DNA of 64,000 nucleotides from Tenacibaculum caenipelagi. GTDB lineage: Bacteria; Bacteroidota; Bacteroidia; Flavobacteriales; Flavobacteriaceae. The DNA lies in the NCBI RefSeq assembly GCF_004363005.1, contig NZ_SNYH01000006.1, positions 1 to 64,000 of the forward strand, in the 5' to 3' direction. This document shows, one piece after another, positions 8,430 through 17,508 of this stretch (positions are counted from its first letter, which is position 1; every line of letters starts with the position of its first letter). Below the pieces are notes generated by a model. It did not search any database. It had not been told where the DNA came from and worked only from the letters and a program-made list of their open reading frames with translations. The position numbers were made by a program, and so were the translations under genes.

Positions 8430-10802
8430 TTAAAATTTTAATGTTGCACCGACTAAAAAGTTTCTAGTCGCTTGCGGATAGTATCCTGCACCATCAACAG
8501 TAGTTGTTGTTCCTGGGGTAGTCCACGTATCGTCATAAGTGTAATAGTATCCTCTATCTACATATTCCTTATTAAAAATGTTGTTTACCAATCCGGTAAG
8601 TACAATCGATTTAAAAATTTTCTTAGTTTTAATTTCGTACACAATGTTTAAATCACTGGTAAAAAAACCTTTTAAAACATCTAAGTCAGATACTTTACTA
8701 TCTAAATTACTCATAAATTGTTTTCCAACATATTTAGATAAGAAAGCGATTTGTAAATTATCAACTGGTTGATAAACCAAAGCATTTCCAAAAATAATAT
8801 CAGGAGAAAAAGTAATAGGCGTATCTCCTAAATTTTGTAATTCACCATCAATTTCAGCATGATGGTTTCTATTAATGTTTTTGCTAAAAGCAATATTAGG
8901 ACGCATAGACACTTGTTCAGATAAGGTAATATCAGCATCAATTTCTAATCCTAAACGATAACTGCTACCACTAGAAGCACGTAAAGGCTCACCAGTATTT
9001 GGGTCAATAGCCCCAGTAAGAATTAATTGATTTTGATAATCCATATAATACACGTTAGTGTTTAATCGAACCGTTTTATTAGTCAAACGCCAACCGAATT
9101 CATAATCATCTAAGCTTTCGTATTGAGAATTTCCTCCTTCAAAATCATTTCTGTTAGGTTCTCTATTAGCTTTAGCATATGAAGCGTATAAACTGTGTTC
9201 ATCGTTTATTTTATATGTAAGTCCGAATTTTGGATTGAAGAAGTTATAATCTTTATCAACATCAATAGGAGCTCTATCAGATGTTAGCCCTTTGGTTTGA
9301 TAGTTTACAAATCTTCCTTGTAAATCAATAAACGCTTTGAATTGATTAGAAAGACTGAATGTAGCTTTTGAAAAAACACTCCAATCTTGTTTTTCTGAAG
9401 TACTATCATAATAATGATCGTTAATGTTGGTATTCGGAGCTAAATCACTTCCCCAGATAATTTCTCCGTAATGGTCGTTATTATACGTGCTATACGAACC
9501 CCCAGAAATAACTTCTAGTTTGTCATTTTTGTAAGTAGCATTCACATTAGCAACATAAAAATGGTTGTCTAACCACCTTCTAACAATCACATCACTACCA
9601 TCAACAATTAAGTCATCATAATCAGCAGCATCACTTTCTCCTTTAAATTGTTCGTAATATCCTTTACCACGCGTATAATTTAAACCTATGTTGGTAGACC
9701 AGTTTTCAGATAGTTTTTCATTCCAGTGCAACTGGTAGTGATCTTGCCAATAATTATCAGTTTCATTATCGTAGGTATATGGATTTTGACGGCGGTTTTC
9801 TGCTAATTCTTCAGGGGTTAATCCATACCAAGCTTGGTAGGTCTTTTCTTTTCCTCCAAAGACTAAGGCTTTAATCAAGGTATTGTCATCAGTATAACTC
9901 CCTTGTAAGAAATATGATTTTAAATCGGTAAAGGCTCTGTCAACATATCCATCAGAATAAATGTTAGATAAACGTCCCGCAAACTCAAAATGATCGTTTA
10001 ATTTTCCAGTAGTAAATTTTACAGTATGCTTTCTTGTTCCGTATGAACCAAAAGTGTTTGAAATTTCTCCACCAGCTTCTTCCGAGGTAGCATCTGTTAG
10101 AATGTTTAAACTAGCTCCAAAAGCTCCTGAACCGTTGGTAGAAGTACCTACACCACGTTGTAACTGTAAGCTTTGAGTAGAGGAAGCAAAATCTCCCATA
10201 TTTACCCAAAAAGTACCTTGACTTTCTGCATCGTTATACGGAATTCCGTTAATCGTAACATTTACACGAGTAGCATCAGAACCACGTACACGAATATAGG
10301 TGTACCCAACACCAGCACCAGCATCTGAAGAGGATGTTACCGAAGGTAAATAGTTTAGCAAAACAGGAATGTCTTGCCCTAAATTACGTTTTTCAATCTC
10401 CTTTTTGGTGAGGTTAGAATGCGTTACAGGTGCATCTGCTTTTACGCGAACGGCAGAAACTAATACTTCATCTAAAACCGTTTCGTTAGAAATTAATTGA
10501 AAGGTAATTTGTTGATTGTTGGTAAGGTCAATTTCTTGCGAGGTAGTTTTAAATCCAACATAAGAAACCTCAATAATATGTGTTCCTTTAGTTAGGTTTA
10601 ATTTGAATTCACCATTAAAATCGGTAGAAGTTCCTTTGGCTTGATTTCTAACAGCAACGGTAGCACCAACTAATGGCTCTTGGTTTCCATCAATCACTTT
10701 ACCAGATAAAGTAAGTGTTTGTGCATTCGTTGTTAAAGTTGTAAATACTACAAGTAAAAAAGCTACTATCTTCACTTTCTTTTTAAAAGACATCGGTCTC
10801 AT
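8430..10802 (-). CDS. TonB-dependent outer-membrane receptor, probably for thiamine
   Basis: 790 residues. A signal peptide spans about residues 1-27, then a carboxypeptidase-like regulatory domain (about 30-115), a plug domain (about 120-235), and a 22-strand type beta-barrel ending in aromatic-rich sequence with terminal Phe. A second ATG at 10793 is an equally good start. Substrate: the gene carries a TPP riboswitch in its leader, and in Bacteroidota TPP-regulated TonB receptors (OMR1-type) are assigned to thiamine uptake. The assignment is therefore from regulation, not from residues in the barrel. It is a single gene between a terminator and the riboswitch. Confidence 0.93.
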   Translation of the reverse strand: MRPMSFKKKVKIVAFLLVVFTTLTTNAQTLTLSGKVIDGNQEPLVGATVAVRNQAKGTSTDFNGEFKLNLTKGTHIIEVSYVGFKTTSQEIDLTNNQQITFQLISNETVLDEVLVSAVRVKADAPVTHSNLTKKEIEKRNLGQDIPVLLNYLPSVTSSSDAGAGVGYTYIRVRGSDATRVNVTINGIPYNDAESQGTFWVNMGDFASSTQSLQLQRGVGTSTNGSGAFGASLNILTDATSEEAGGEISNTFGSYGTRKHTVKFTTGKLNDHFEFAGRLSNIYSDGYVDRAFTDLKSYFLQGSYTDDNTLIKALVFGGKEKTYQAWYGLTPEELAENRRQNPYTYDNETDNYWQDHYQLHWNEKLSENWSTNIGLNYTRGKGYYEQFKGESDAADYDDLIVDGSDVIVRRWLDNHFYVANVNATYKNDKLEVISGGSYSTYNNDHYGEIIWGSDLAPNTNINDHYYDSTSEKQDWSVFSKATFSLSNQFKAFIDLQGRFVNYQTKGLTSDRAPIDVDKDYNFFNPKFGLTYKINDEHSLYASYAKANREPNRNDFEGGNSQYESLDDYEFGWRLTNKTVRLNTNVYYMDYQNQLILTGAIDPNTGEPLRASSGSSYRLGLEIDADITLSEQVSMRPNIAFSKNINRNHHAEIDGELQNLGDTPITFSPDIIFGNALVYQPVDNLQIAFLSKYVGKQFMSNLDSKVSDLDVLKGFFTSDLNIVYEIKTKKIFKSIVLTGLVNNIFNKEYVDRGYYYTYDDTWTTPGTTTTVDGAGYYPQATRNFLVGATLKF

Positions 10803-10946
10803 TTTATAAAAAACAAAATCGAATAAAAAGAGGTAATTATTCTTTAGTTAAAAATTGAATAATTAAAACGTGTCATTACAAGGAGTTTACGACAAAGTAA
10901 TTTTTCAGTCTATAAACGAATTTCTCGTAATAATATGCTTCCAAAT

Positions 10947-11100
10947 GGCGACTATCGCCTCCCTAAACAGCATTACCTGTTCTAGGTTCGTTGGGTATGA
11001 TCTCAGCCTATTTTTAATTATAAGTTATAAATGTTGAATTTTAAGTTAACTAAGAACTACTAATTAAACACTAATAACCTAAAAAGGCACCCCTTTGTGA
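10947..11100 (-). promoter_or_regulatory. TPP (thiamine pyrophosphate) riboswitch
   Basis: Reading the minus strand, the THI-box parts come in order: GGGGUGCC (11093-11086), GGCUGAGA (11008-11001), UACCC (10997-10993), GAACCU (10989-10984), the stem ACAGGUAAUGCUGU (10980-10967) and AGGGA (10964-10960). A small hairpin GGCGA-UAG-UCGCC (10959-10947) follows directly, with no T-run. About 145 bases remain before the receptor start. I see no clear terminator or anti-terminator in them, so the mode of control is open. Confidence 0.93.
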
Positions 11101-11108
11101 GAACAAGG

Positions 11109-11116
11109 CAAAGGTA
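11109..11116 (-). promoter_or_regulatory. -7 element of the thiamine-receptor promoter (TACCTTTG)
   Basis: On the minus strand this is an exact TAnnTTTG match. It puts the transcript start at about 11102-11105, immediately 5' of the riboswitch aptamer. No clear -33 TTG is seen. Confidence 0.6.
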
Positions 11117-11293
11117 AAACAGATTTTTAAATTAACGAGGATATTGGGCTATTATGTAAAGCTAATTTTTAATGATTTTGTACCGCATGTCACTAGTCAT
11201 GGTGTACTAGTAAAAACATCCTGATTAATTTGCGAGTTTCCCCATCCGTTCCATGTAATTTTAATATTTTAGTGCTGAAAATATCAATTGTTT

Positions 11294-11779
11294 ATGAGCA
11301 AATCTTTTAAAACGAGCGTTAATAAAACGCATGATTTTGATTTTACTGAAGCGCAGATAAAAGCACTAGACGTAGTTGAAAAATCAAAAAATAATTACCA
11401 TGTACTTGAGGGTAATGAATCGTATCAAGCTACTATTCTTCAAGCAAATTTCAATAAAAAAACATATACCATTCAAATCAACGGAAATTCGTATGAAGTA
11501 AATATTTCTGACGAACTAGATATGTTAATTGACGAGCTAGGTTTAGAGGTTGCAACAGAGAAAAAAGAAAACGATATCAAGGCACCTATGCCTGGGTTAA
11601 TTGTTTCTGTAGATGTTGAAGTTGGTCAAGAAGTAAAAGAAGGAGACGGAATTTTAGTGTTAGAAGCCATGAAAATGGAGAATACTTTGCAAGCACCTAG
11701 AGACGGAATGGTGAAATCAGTAGCAGTACAAACTGGAGACAAAGTAGAAAAGAACACAGTTTTAATAGAAATGGAGTAA
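11294..11779 (+). CDS. Biotin carboxyl carrier protein of an acyl-CoA carboxylase
   Basis: 161 residues. The C-terminal ~75 residues form a biotinyl/lipoyl domain with the biotin lysine in EAMKM at about residue 127, after the APMPG entry motif. The N-terminal part is a less conserved linker. It carries the carboxybiotin between the carboxylase and the transferase encoded downstream. The ATG at 11294 is preferred to an in-frame TTG two codons upstream. The biotin carboxylase gene starts one base after its stop. Confidence 0.92.
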   Translation: MSKSFKTSVNKTHDFDFTEAQIKALDVVEKSKNNYHVLEGNESYQATILQANFNKKTYTIQINGNSYEVNISDELDMLIDELGLEVATEKKENDIKAPMPGLIVSVDVEVGQEVKEGDGILVLEAMKMENTLQAPRDGMVKSVAVQTGDKVEKNTVLIEME

Positions 11780-11780
11780 T

Positions 11781-13217
11781 ATGAAGAAGATATTAATAGC
11801 CAATAGGGGAGAAATTGCATTGCGTGTAATGCGTACCGCGAAAAAAATGGGAATTAAAACCGTAGCTGTTTTTTCAGAAGCAGATAGAAACTCACCACAC
11901 GTAACCTTTGCGGATGAAGCGGTATGTATAGGACCAGCACCTTCGAATCAATCCTATTTATTGGGAGATAAAATTATTGAAGTAGCCAAGGAGTTGGATG
12001 TTGACGGAATTCATCCTGGATACGGATTTTTAAGTGAAAACGCTGAGTTTGGTGAAGCTGTAGCTAAGGCAGGAATTGTATTTATAGGACCAAAAACACA
12101 TGCCATCAAGGTGATGGGAAGTAAGCTGGCAGCAAAAGATGCTGTAAAAGCCTATAACATTCCGATGGTTCCTGGTATTGATGAAGCAGTAACCGATGTA
12201 GAGTATGCTATAAAAGTAGCGAAGGAGATAGGGTATCCAATCCTAATCAAAGCATCGGCAGGTGGTGGAGGAAAAGGGATGCGTGTCGTAGAAAAAGAAG
12301 CAGATATTAAAGAACAAATGCAGCGTGCTATTTCGGAGGCGGAATCGGCTTTTGGTGATGGATCAGTATTTATTGAAAAATATGTGGGCTCACCACGCCA
12401 TATTGAAATTCAGGTATTGGCAGATGCTCACGGTAATGTGGTGCATTTATTTGAGCGTGAATGTTCGGTACAACGTCGTCATCAAAAAGTGGTAGAAGAA
12501 GCGCCATCAAGTGTGTTAACTCCAGAGATTCGTGAAAAAATGGGGGAAGCTGCGGTGAGAGTAGCGAAAGCCTGTGATTATTTAGGAGCGGGAACCGTAG
12601 AATTCTTACTAGATGAAAACAAGAATTTCTATTTTTTAGAAATGAATACGCGTTTGCAAGTTGAGCATCCAGTTACCGAAATGATTACGGGAGTAGACTT
12701 GGTAGAGCAGCAAATAAAAATAGCGAGAGGTGAGGAGTTATCATTCACTCAAGAAGATTTGCAAATTAACGGACATGCATTAGAATTACGTGTGTATGCT
12801 GAAGATCCGTTAGACAATTTTGCGCCGAGTATTGGTGTGTTGGAAGTGTATCAACATCCAAAAGGAGAAAACATTCGTGTAGATGATGGTTTTGAAGAAG
12901 GAATGGAAATTCCTATTTATTACGATCCGATGATTTCTAAACTGATTACGTATGGAAATACGCGTGAAGAAGCCATTGAATTGATGAAGCAAGCCATTAG
13001 CGGATATAAAGTGAAGGGAATTGAAACAACCTTACCTTTTGGAAAGTTTGTATGTGAGCACGAAGCCTTTATTTCAGGAAATTTTGACACACATTTTGTA
13101 AAGAAATACTATACCCCTGAATTGTTAGAAGCGGGCTTTAAAGCAGAAGCAAAAATTGCAGCACAAGTTGCGTTACAACAGTATTTGAAAGAGCAACGTA
13201 TTTTAAAAACCTGTTAA
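11781..13217 (+). CDS. Biotin carboxylase subunit of acyl-CoA carboxylase
   Basis: 478 residues. An ATP-grasp biotin carboxylase, which loads bicarbonate-derived CO2 onto biotin using ATP. Marks are KILIANRGEIALR at the N-terminus, the glycine-rich ATP lid ASAGGGGKGMRVV, the HLFERECSVQRRHQK segment, and FLEMNTRLQVEHPVTE with catalytic residues. It is of the acetyl/propionyl-CoA carboxylase type. Because the partner carboxyltransferase downstream is the single-chain PccB type, propionyl-CoA is the more likely substrate than acetyl-CoA. Confidence 0.95.
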   Translation: MKKILIANRGEIALRVMRTAKKMGIKTVAVFSEADRNSPHVTFADEAVCIGPAPSNQSYLLGDKIIEVAKELDVDGIHPGYGFLSENAEFGEAVAKAGIVFIGPKTHAIKVMGSKLAAKDAVKAYNIPMVPGIDEAVTDVEYAIKVAKEIGYPILIKASAGGGGKGMRVVEKEADIKEQMQRAISEAESAFGDGSVFIEKYVGSPRHIEIQVLADAHGNVVHLFERECSVQRRHQKVVEEAPSSVLTPEIREKMGEAAVRVAKACDYLGAGTVEFLLDENKNFYFLEMNTRLQVEHPVTEMITGVDLVEQQIKIARGEELSFTQEDLQINGHALELRVYAEDPLDNFAPSIGVLEVYQHPKGENIRVDDGFEEGMEIPIYYDPMISKLITYGNTREEAIELMKQAISGYKVKGIETTLPFGKFVCEHEAFISGNFDTHFVKKYYTPELLEAGFKAEAKIAAQVALQQYLKEQRILKTC

Positions 13218-13322
13218 TTATAAGAAATGATTTGCGTTAGGGATTAACTCAATAATTTGTATTTTACGTGTTTCGTTGAATGCAAAGCATTTGAAGCGGT
13301 ATCCTTTTTTGTGTTAGTAAAT

Positions 13323-13403
13323 CCGTCATTACGAGTGAAACCAAGTAATCTCATTAATTTAAGAGATTGCCACAGCAAATAATTAGTTGCTTCACAATGA
13401 CTC
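13323..13403. repeat. REP-like imperfect palindrome inside the carboxylase operon
   Basis: The arms CGTCATTACGAGTGAA and TTCACAATGAC face each other, with inner arms around AATCTC/GAGATT. The same GTCATT...AATGAC design recurs near 18350-18656. It fills most of the 243 bases between the biotin carboxylase and transferase genes; nothing else is seen there. Confidence 0.75.
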
Positions 13404-13460
13404 ACAAAAAAGATATAGTGTAAAGCCCGACCGAAGGGAACGCCCAAAAAAAGAATATAC

Positions 13461-15002
13461 ATGAAATCTAAAATAGAAGAATTACAACATAAAATAACTG
13501 AGGCGAAATTAGGAGGAGGACAAAAGCGTATAGATCGTCATCATCAAAAAGGAAAATTAACAGCCAGAGAGCGTATTGATTATTTATTAGACGAAGGTTC
13601 TTTTGAAGAAGTAGGAATCTTGGTAACACATAGAACTACCGATTTCGGAATGGAAAATCAGCAGTTTTATGGTGATGGAGTGGTAACTGGATACGGAACC
13701 GTAAATGGACGCTTGGTGTATGTGTTTGCGCAAGATTTTACCGTGTTTGGAGGATCATTATCAGAAACACATGCCGAAAAAATTTGTAAGATTATGGATT
13801 TGGCAGTGAAGGTAGGAGCGCCTTTAATTGGGTTGAATGACTCGGGTGGAGCTCGAATTCAGGAAGGAGTGCGTTCGTTAGGTGGTTATGCCGATATTTT
13901 TTATCGTAATGTACAAGCATCGGGAGTAATACCACAAATTTCTGCGATTATGGGACCTTGTGCAGGTGGTGCGGTATATTCACCAGCCATGACCGATTTT
14001 ACCATCATGGTAGAGAATTCGAGTTATATGTTTGTAACAGGACCTAACGTGGTAAAAACAGTAACAAACGAAGAAGTTACTTCGGAAGAATTAGGTGGTG
14101 CGAGCGCACATTCTACCAAATCGGGAGTAACACATTTAACGGCTGCGAACGATGTGCAATGTTTGGAAGATATCAAAACCTTGTTGAGTTATATGCCTCA
14201 GAACAATCAGGAAACTACGGAGAAATTACCGTTTGAATTAGGTGATGAATTCCGTGAAGAGTTAGCTAATATCGTTCCTGATAATGCCAACAAGCCCTAC
14301 GATATGCGCGCCGTGATTGACGGTATTGCAGATACTGATTCTTTTTTTGAAATTCATAAAGATTATGCTGATAATATTGTTGTTGGATTTGCTCGTTTAG
14401 GAGGAAGAAGTGTAGGAATTGTTGCTAACCAACCGATGAGTTTAGCAGGATGTTTGGATGTAAACAGTTCTAAAAAAGCAGCACGATTTACCCGTTTTTG
14501 CGATTGCTTTAATATTCCGTTGTTGGTATTGGTAGATGTACCAGGATTTTTACCGGGAACCGACCAAGAGTGGAATGCGATTATTACCAATGGAGCTAAA
14601 TTATTGTATGCGTTGAGTGAAGCTACAGTGCCAAGAGTAAGTGTAATTACTCGTAAAGCCTATGGTGGAGCCTATGACGTAATGAACTCAAAACATATTG
14701 GGGCAGATATGAATTTTGCATGGCCTAGTGCAGAAATTGCAGTAATGGGAGCCAAAGGAGCGAGTGAAATTATTTTTAAGAAAGAAATTGCTGAAGCTGA
14801 AGACCACGAAGCGAAACTAGCCGAAAAAGAAGCGGAGTATGCTGATAAGTTTGCGAACCCATACCGAGCAGCAGCACGTGGATTTATAGACGAGGTGATT
14901 TTACCAGAAGAAACCCGTAGAAAACTAATCAAAGCTTTTGCCATGTTAGAAGGTAAAAAGGTAGAACGCCCTAACAGAAAACACGGGAATATACCGTTGT
15001 AA
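13461..15002 (+). CDS. Acyl-CoA (probably propionyl-CoA) carboxylase carboxyltransferase subunit
   Basis: 513 residues, the usual PccB length. Two crotonase-like halves are present. The first has GDGVVTGYG and [12 protein letters not shown] with [12 protein letters not shown]. The second has [31 protein letters not shown] and a [11 protein letters not shown] loop. It transfers CO2 from carboxybiotin to the acyl-CoA. It is separated from the two upstream subunit genes by a REP-like palindrome but is on the same strand. A strong hairpin follows. Confidence 0.95.
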   Translation: MKSKIEELQHKITEAKLGGGQKRIDRHHQKGKLTARERIDYLLDEGSFEEVGILVTHRTTDFGMENQQFYGDGVVTGYGTVNGRLVYVFAQDFTVFGGSLSETHAEKICKIMDLAVKVGAPLIGLNDSGGARIQEGVRSLGGYADIFYRNVQASGVIPQISAIMGPCAGGAVYSPAMTDFTIMVENSSYMFVTGPNVVKTVTNEEVTSEELGGASAHSTKSGVTHLTAANDVQCLEDIKTLLSYMPQNNQETTEKLPFELGDEFREELANIVPDNANKPYDMRAVIDGIADTDSFFEIHKDYADNIVVGFARLGGRSVGIVANQPMSLAGCLDVNSSKKAARFTRFCDCFNIPLLVLVDVPGFLPGTDQEWNAIITNGAKLLYALSEATVPRVSVITRKAYGGAYDVMNSKHIGADMNFAWPSAEIAVMGAKGASEIIFKKEIAEAEDHEAKLAEKEAEYADKFANPYRAAARGFIDEVILPEETRRKLIKAFAMLEGKKVERPNRKHGNIPL

Positions 15003-15028
15003 AAGATAAAGATTATACTATTTTTTTG

Positions 15029-15060
15029 GAGGCGCTTCTATATAGAAGCGTCTTTTCTTT
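15029..15060 (+). terminator. Rho-independent terminator after the carboxylase operon
   Basis: The perfect palindrome CGCTTCTATATAGAAGCG is followed by TCTTTTCTTTTG. It separates the core operon from the accessory RT-SLATT island. Confidence 0.85.
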
Positions 15061-15249
15061 TGTTTCTTTTGGATGAGTTTTGATAAAACATCGATACTTA
15101 ATAAAACAACATTTATAACTTAAATATTTGACTTTGTGGAATTCCGTAAAAATGTATACACACTTTGTGTTAGGTTCGCAAGAATTGTAAGAGCAATTAG
15201 CTTTTTATAATTAATTAACAAATAGCAGTAACTCGTTAATAACTTTACT

Positions 15250-15279
15250 TTTGATAAAGTATTGGATTTGATATATTTG
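15250..15279 (+). promoter_or_regulatory. Promoter of the reverse transcriptase gene
   Basis: TTTG at 15250-15253, an 18-base spacer, then TATATTTG at 15272-15279: an excellent match to the two-part Bacteroidota promoter. The start would be near 15284-15287, leaving a leader of about 105 bases before the ATG. The leader contains a hairpin with arms TATCCC/GGGATA (15310-15332) and crosses the island boundary motif at 15361. The rest of 15061-15250 shows no gene. Confidence 0.65.
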
Positions 15280-15360
15280 AGAGTGTATAAAAATTGCTAA
15301 ACTTATATGATATCCCATGCTTTTATCGGGATAAAAAAACTAAAGTTTGGTATATAACGA

Positions 15361-15369
15361 GTTAGGCAC
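15361..15369. repeat. Left boundary motif GTTAGGCAC of the RT-SLATT island
   Basis: GTTAGGCAC here is the inverted copy of GTGCCTAAC at 17509-17517, with further partial agreement outside (CGnnATATA next to each). The motif fits the integron core pattern GTTRRRY, but no complete attC site was found. Confidence 0.5.
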
Positions 15370-15390
15370 AATACTGAATAAAAATTGATT

Positions 15391-16755
15391 ATGACAGAAT
15401 ACTTTTCTGAAGAAACCTTATCAATCTTATATGAAAAAAAATATAAAGACTCAAAATCAAAAGGATTAGACAAAATCAATTGTTTAAATTTCAATAAAGG
15501 AAATGAACTTGCTATAATCCATAGAAAAGTAATCGATTCAAGTTATGAATTTACACCTTATTTAGAAGTACTTAAATTAAAAGGCAGGTTTAAACTTCCA
15601 AGGTTAATTTCTGTGCCAACTTTACGAGATAGGGTAACTCTCTTAGCATTAAAGGAATACTTACACAATAAATTTCCTGAAAGTGTAAACAGAAAATTGC
15701 CAAATCATTATATAAAAGATTTGAAGCATTTTTTAAATGCATCAAATAGTAAAGAAAACATTCATTATATAAAACTTGATATTAAAAATTTTTATGATAG
15801 AATAAATAGGACTATTTTAATTAATATTTTAAAAGAGAAAAAGGTTGATAATACTTTGATTGAATTAATAAAAAAGACAATTTCAACTCCAACAATTCCT
15901 GCCTCAACTAAAAAAAATAATTATAATGGATTTTTAACCAATAAGGGAATCCCTCAAGGGTTAGCAATTTCAAATATTTTAGCTCAAATATACCTTCATG
16001 AATTTGACAAAGACATTAAAAAACGTAATTTTTTCTATCAGCGATATGTCGATGATATAATCATTTTAAATCAAGGAGAAATTACTAAATATAGGAATAA
16101 TAATATCGAAAAAAGCCTTAATAAGCTTGACTTAGAGCTTAATGAAGAAAAAACAGAAAGAAACTCATTAAAAAAAGAATTTAATTTTTTGAGTTATTCA
16201 ATTGGTATTAAAAGTATATCTATCGCTGAGAATAATATAGAAAAATTCATTAAAAGAATTGCTGGAAAGTTTACTTGGTTCAGGAATAATTTAAACAACC
16301 CTAGTTTAAGACCAAATTGGATAAAAACTGAAGAAAGATTAGTAGAAATCTTTATAGAAGAATTAAATGACAGTATAACAGGAATAATTTCTAAAGACAA
16401 AAACTACGGTTGGTTGTTTTATTTCTCCGAAATGACAGACATATCTTTGTTATTTAAATTAGATAAAATTATTCAAAGCTTTTTCTTAAGTGAAAAGTAT
16501 TTTAAGACAATCCCCAAAAACCTAAAAAAACTAGTTAGAACTTATTATGTGATTTCTTACGATAAAAATAAAAACTACATAAGTAATTACGATAATTATA
16601 ACTCAATTAAAAGGAAACGAGATTTTTTAACCTTTAGAGGGAAATTAAATCCCGACATTCACTACGAAGATGAGGAGATAAAAAAAATGTTTGAAAAATA
16701 TCAAAATAAACAACTTCAAAATGTTGAGAAAGACATAGGATATAATTACTTTTAG
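15391..16755 (+). CDS. Defence-type reverse transcriptase (RT-SLATT system, DRT10/UG10-like)
   Basis: 454 residues. RT motifs in order: motif A IKLDIKNFYDRI with Asp130, motif B GIPQGLAISN at 186-195, motif C YVDD at 219-222 inside FFYQRYVDDIIIL, and motif D LNEEKT near 250. The catalytic aspartates are intact. About 190 residues follow without a recognisable maturase, endonuclease or integrase domain, so it is neither a group II intron protein nor a retroelement. ATG 15391 is chosen over an in-frame TTG two codons upstream. The downstream gene is a SLATT membrane protein, and a structured RNA candidate lies between. RT plus SLATT is the make-up of an unknown-group (UG) defence RT, UG10/DRT10 as I recall it. 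The antiphage role is inferred. Confidence 0.85.
   Translation: MTEYFSEETLSILYEKKYKDSKSKGLDKINCLNFNKGNELAIIHRKVIDSSYEFTPYLEVLKLKGRFKLPRLISVPTLRDRVTLLALKEYLHNKFPESVNRKLPNHYIKDLKHFLNASNSKENIHYIKLDIKNFYDRINRTILINILKEKKVDNTLIELIKKTISTPTIPASTKKNNYNGFLTNKGIPQGLAISNILAQIYLHEFDKDIKKRNFFYQRYVDDIIILNQGEITKYRNNNIEKSLNKLDLELNEEKTERNSLKKEFNFLSYSIGIKSISIAENNIEKFIKRIAGKFTWFRNNLNNPSLRPNWIKTEERLVEIFIEELNDSITGIISKDKNYGWLFYFSEMTDISLLFKLDKIIQSFFLSEKYFKTIPKNLKKLVRTYYVISYDKNKNYISNYDNYNSIKRKRDFLTFRGKLNPDIHYEDEEIKKMFEKYQNKQLQNVEKDIGYNYF
16724..16754 (+). promoter_or_regulatory. Possible promoter of the intergenic RNA
   Basis: TTG at 16724-16726, a 20-base spacer and TACTTTTA at 16747-16754 (one mismatch to TAnnTTTG). 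It lies in the 3' end of the RT gene. A start 6-7 bases later falls at 16760-16761, exactly where the RNA's closing stem begins. Confidence 0.4.
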
Positions 16756-16760
16756 AAATT

Positions 16761-16877
16761 AGGGCTACTTCCTTTTTTTAAGGAACTTGCTTTTTTGCAA
16801 GTATTTGTAATATAGACTCTTTGAAGCTTATGATTTCCTTTTAGGAAAAAATGCAATTATGTTTTTTAAGTAGCCCT
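16761..16877 (+). ncRNA. Structured RNA candidate between the RT and SLATT genes
   Basis: The 143-base gap holds a closed multi-branch structure. The outer stem AGGGCTACTT (16761-16770) pairs without mismatch to AAGTAGCCCT (16868-16877). Inside are three hairpins: TTCCTT/AAGGAA (16769-16785, loop TTTTT; its first two bases compete with the outer stem), ACTTGC/GCAAGT (16785-16802, loop TTTTTT) and TTTCCT/AGGAAA (16834-16848, loop TTT). A mostly single-stranded stretch, 16803-16833, lies between them. The outer stem ends in TTTT. By analogy with other defence RTs that copy a linked RNA, this is the candidate template. No covariation was tested. Confidence 0.65.
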
Positions 16878-16898
16878 TTTAAAAAAAAATAACTAAAC

Positions 16899-17501
16899 AT
16901 GGAAGACGAAATTAAACTATTAAACAAAAAAATTAAGGAAACAAAAGGAAGTCGTTTTGTCGCAGCAAAAAGATTAGAAGACATAGACACTTGGTCTTCT
17001 TTGACTATAAATATTTTTTCAGTTTATATAATTGTTGTGAATTTACTTGTTTTAATAGAGCCAAGACCTGCATTTCTAACTGGGAATTTTATAACTTTTA
17101 TAACTGTCTCGTTTTCAATTCTCATTCTTGTTCTTTCAAACATAATTAATGCAAGAAATTATAAATCTAAATCAACGGAATATCACAATTGCGGAACACA
17201 ACTTTCTGTTTTAAGTGATAAATTATATTTTTATATAAACGGCTTAACAACTCCAAACATTTATGATATAAAAAACATTTCTAAAGATTATAATGTCATT
17301 ATTCAAAAGTCAAACTTGAATCATAAATCAATTGATTTTGATTATTATAGAATGAAAAGAATCAACGATGAAGAATATAATTATATAAAAAACAAGAATT
17401 GGTTTATTTTTAAAGTGTGGATTGAATTTAATTATGTTAGTAAAATAAAATACATTTTGATAATAGCTTTACCGTTAATATCAACTTTAATATTATTCTA
17501 A
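16899..17501 (+). CDS. SLATT-domain membrane effector of the RT system
   Basis: 200 residues. A basic N-terminal helix is followed by two transmembrane segments, about 36-54 and 63-84. Then comes a cytoplasmic helical part with RNYKSKSTEYHNCGTQLSVL, typical of SLATT (SMODS- and SLOG-associating two-TM) proteins. A third hydrophobic segment lies at the very C-terminus, about 182-200. SLATT proteins are predicted pore-forming effectors, and one SLATT family is reported as linked to a distinct RT family. It would disrupt the inner membrane on infection; this is inferred. It is read in the same direction as the RT, 143 bases downstream, with the RNA candidate between. Confidence 0.8.
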   Translation: MEDEIKLLNKKIKETKGSRFVAAKRLEDIDTWSSLTINIFSVYIIVVNLLVLIEPRPAFLTGNFITFITVSFSILILVLSNIINARNYKSKSTEYHNCGTQLSVLSDKLYFYINGLTTPNIYDIKNISKDYNVIIQKSNLNHKSIDFDYYRMKRINDEEYNYIKNKNWFIFKVWIEFNYVSKIKYILIIALPLISTLILF

Positions 17502-17508
17502 AAGTAAA

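Noticed and set aside
15310..15332. Hairpin as terminator before the RT gene
   Set aside because: Followed by an A-run, not a T-run, in the forward direction, and lies inside the predicted transcript.
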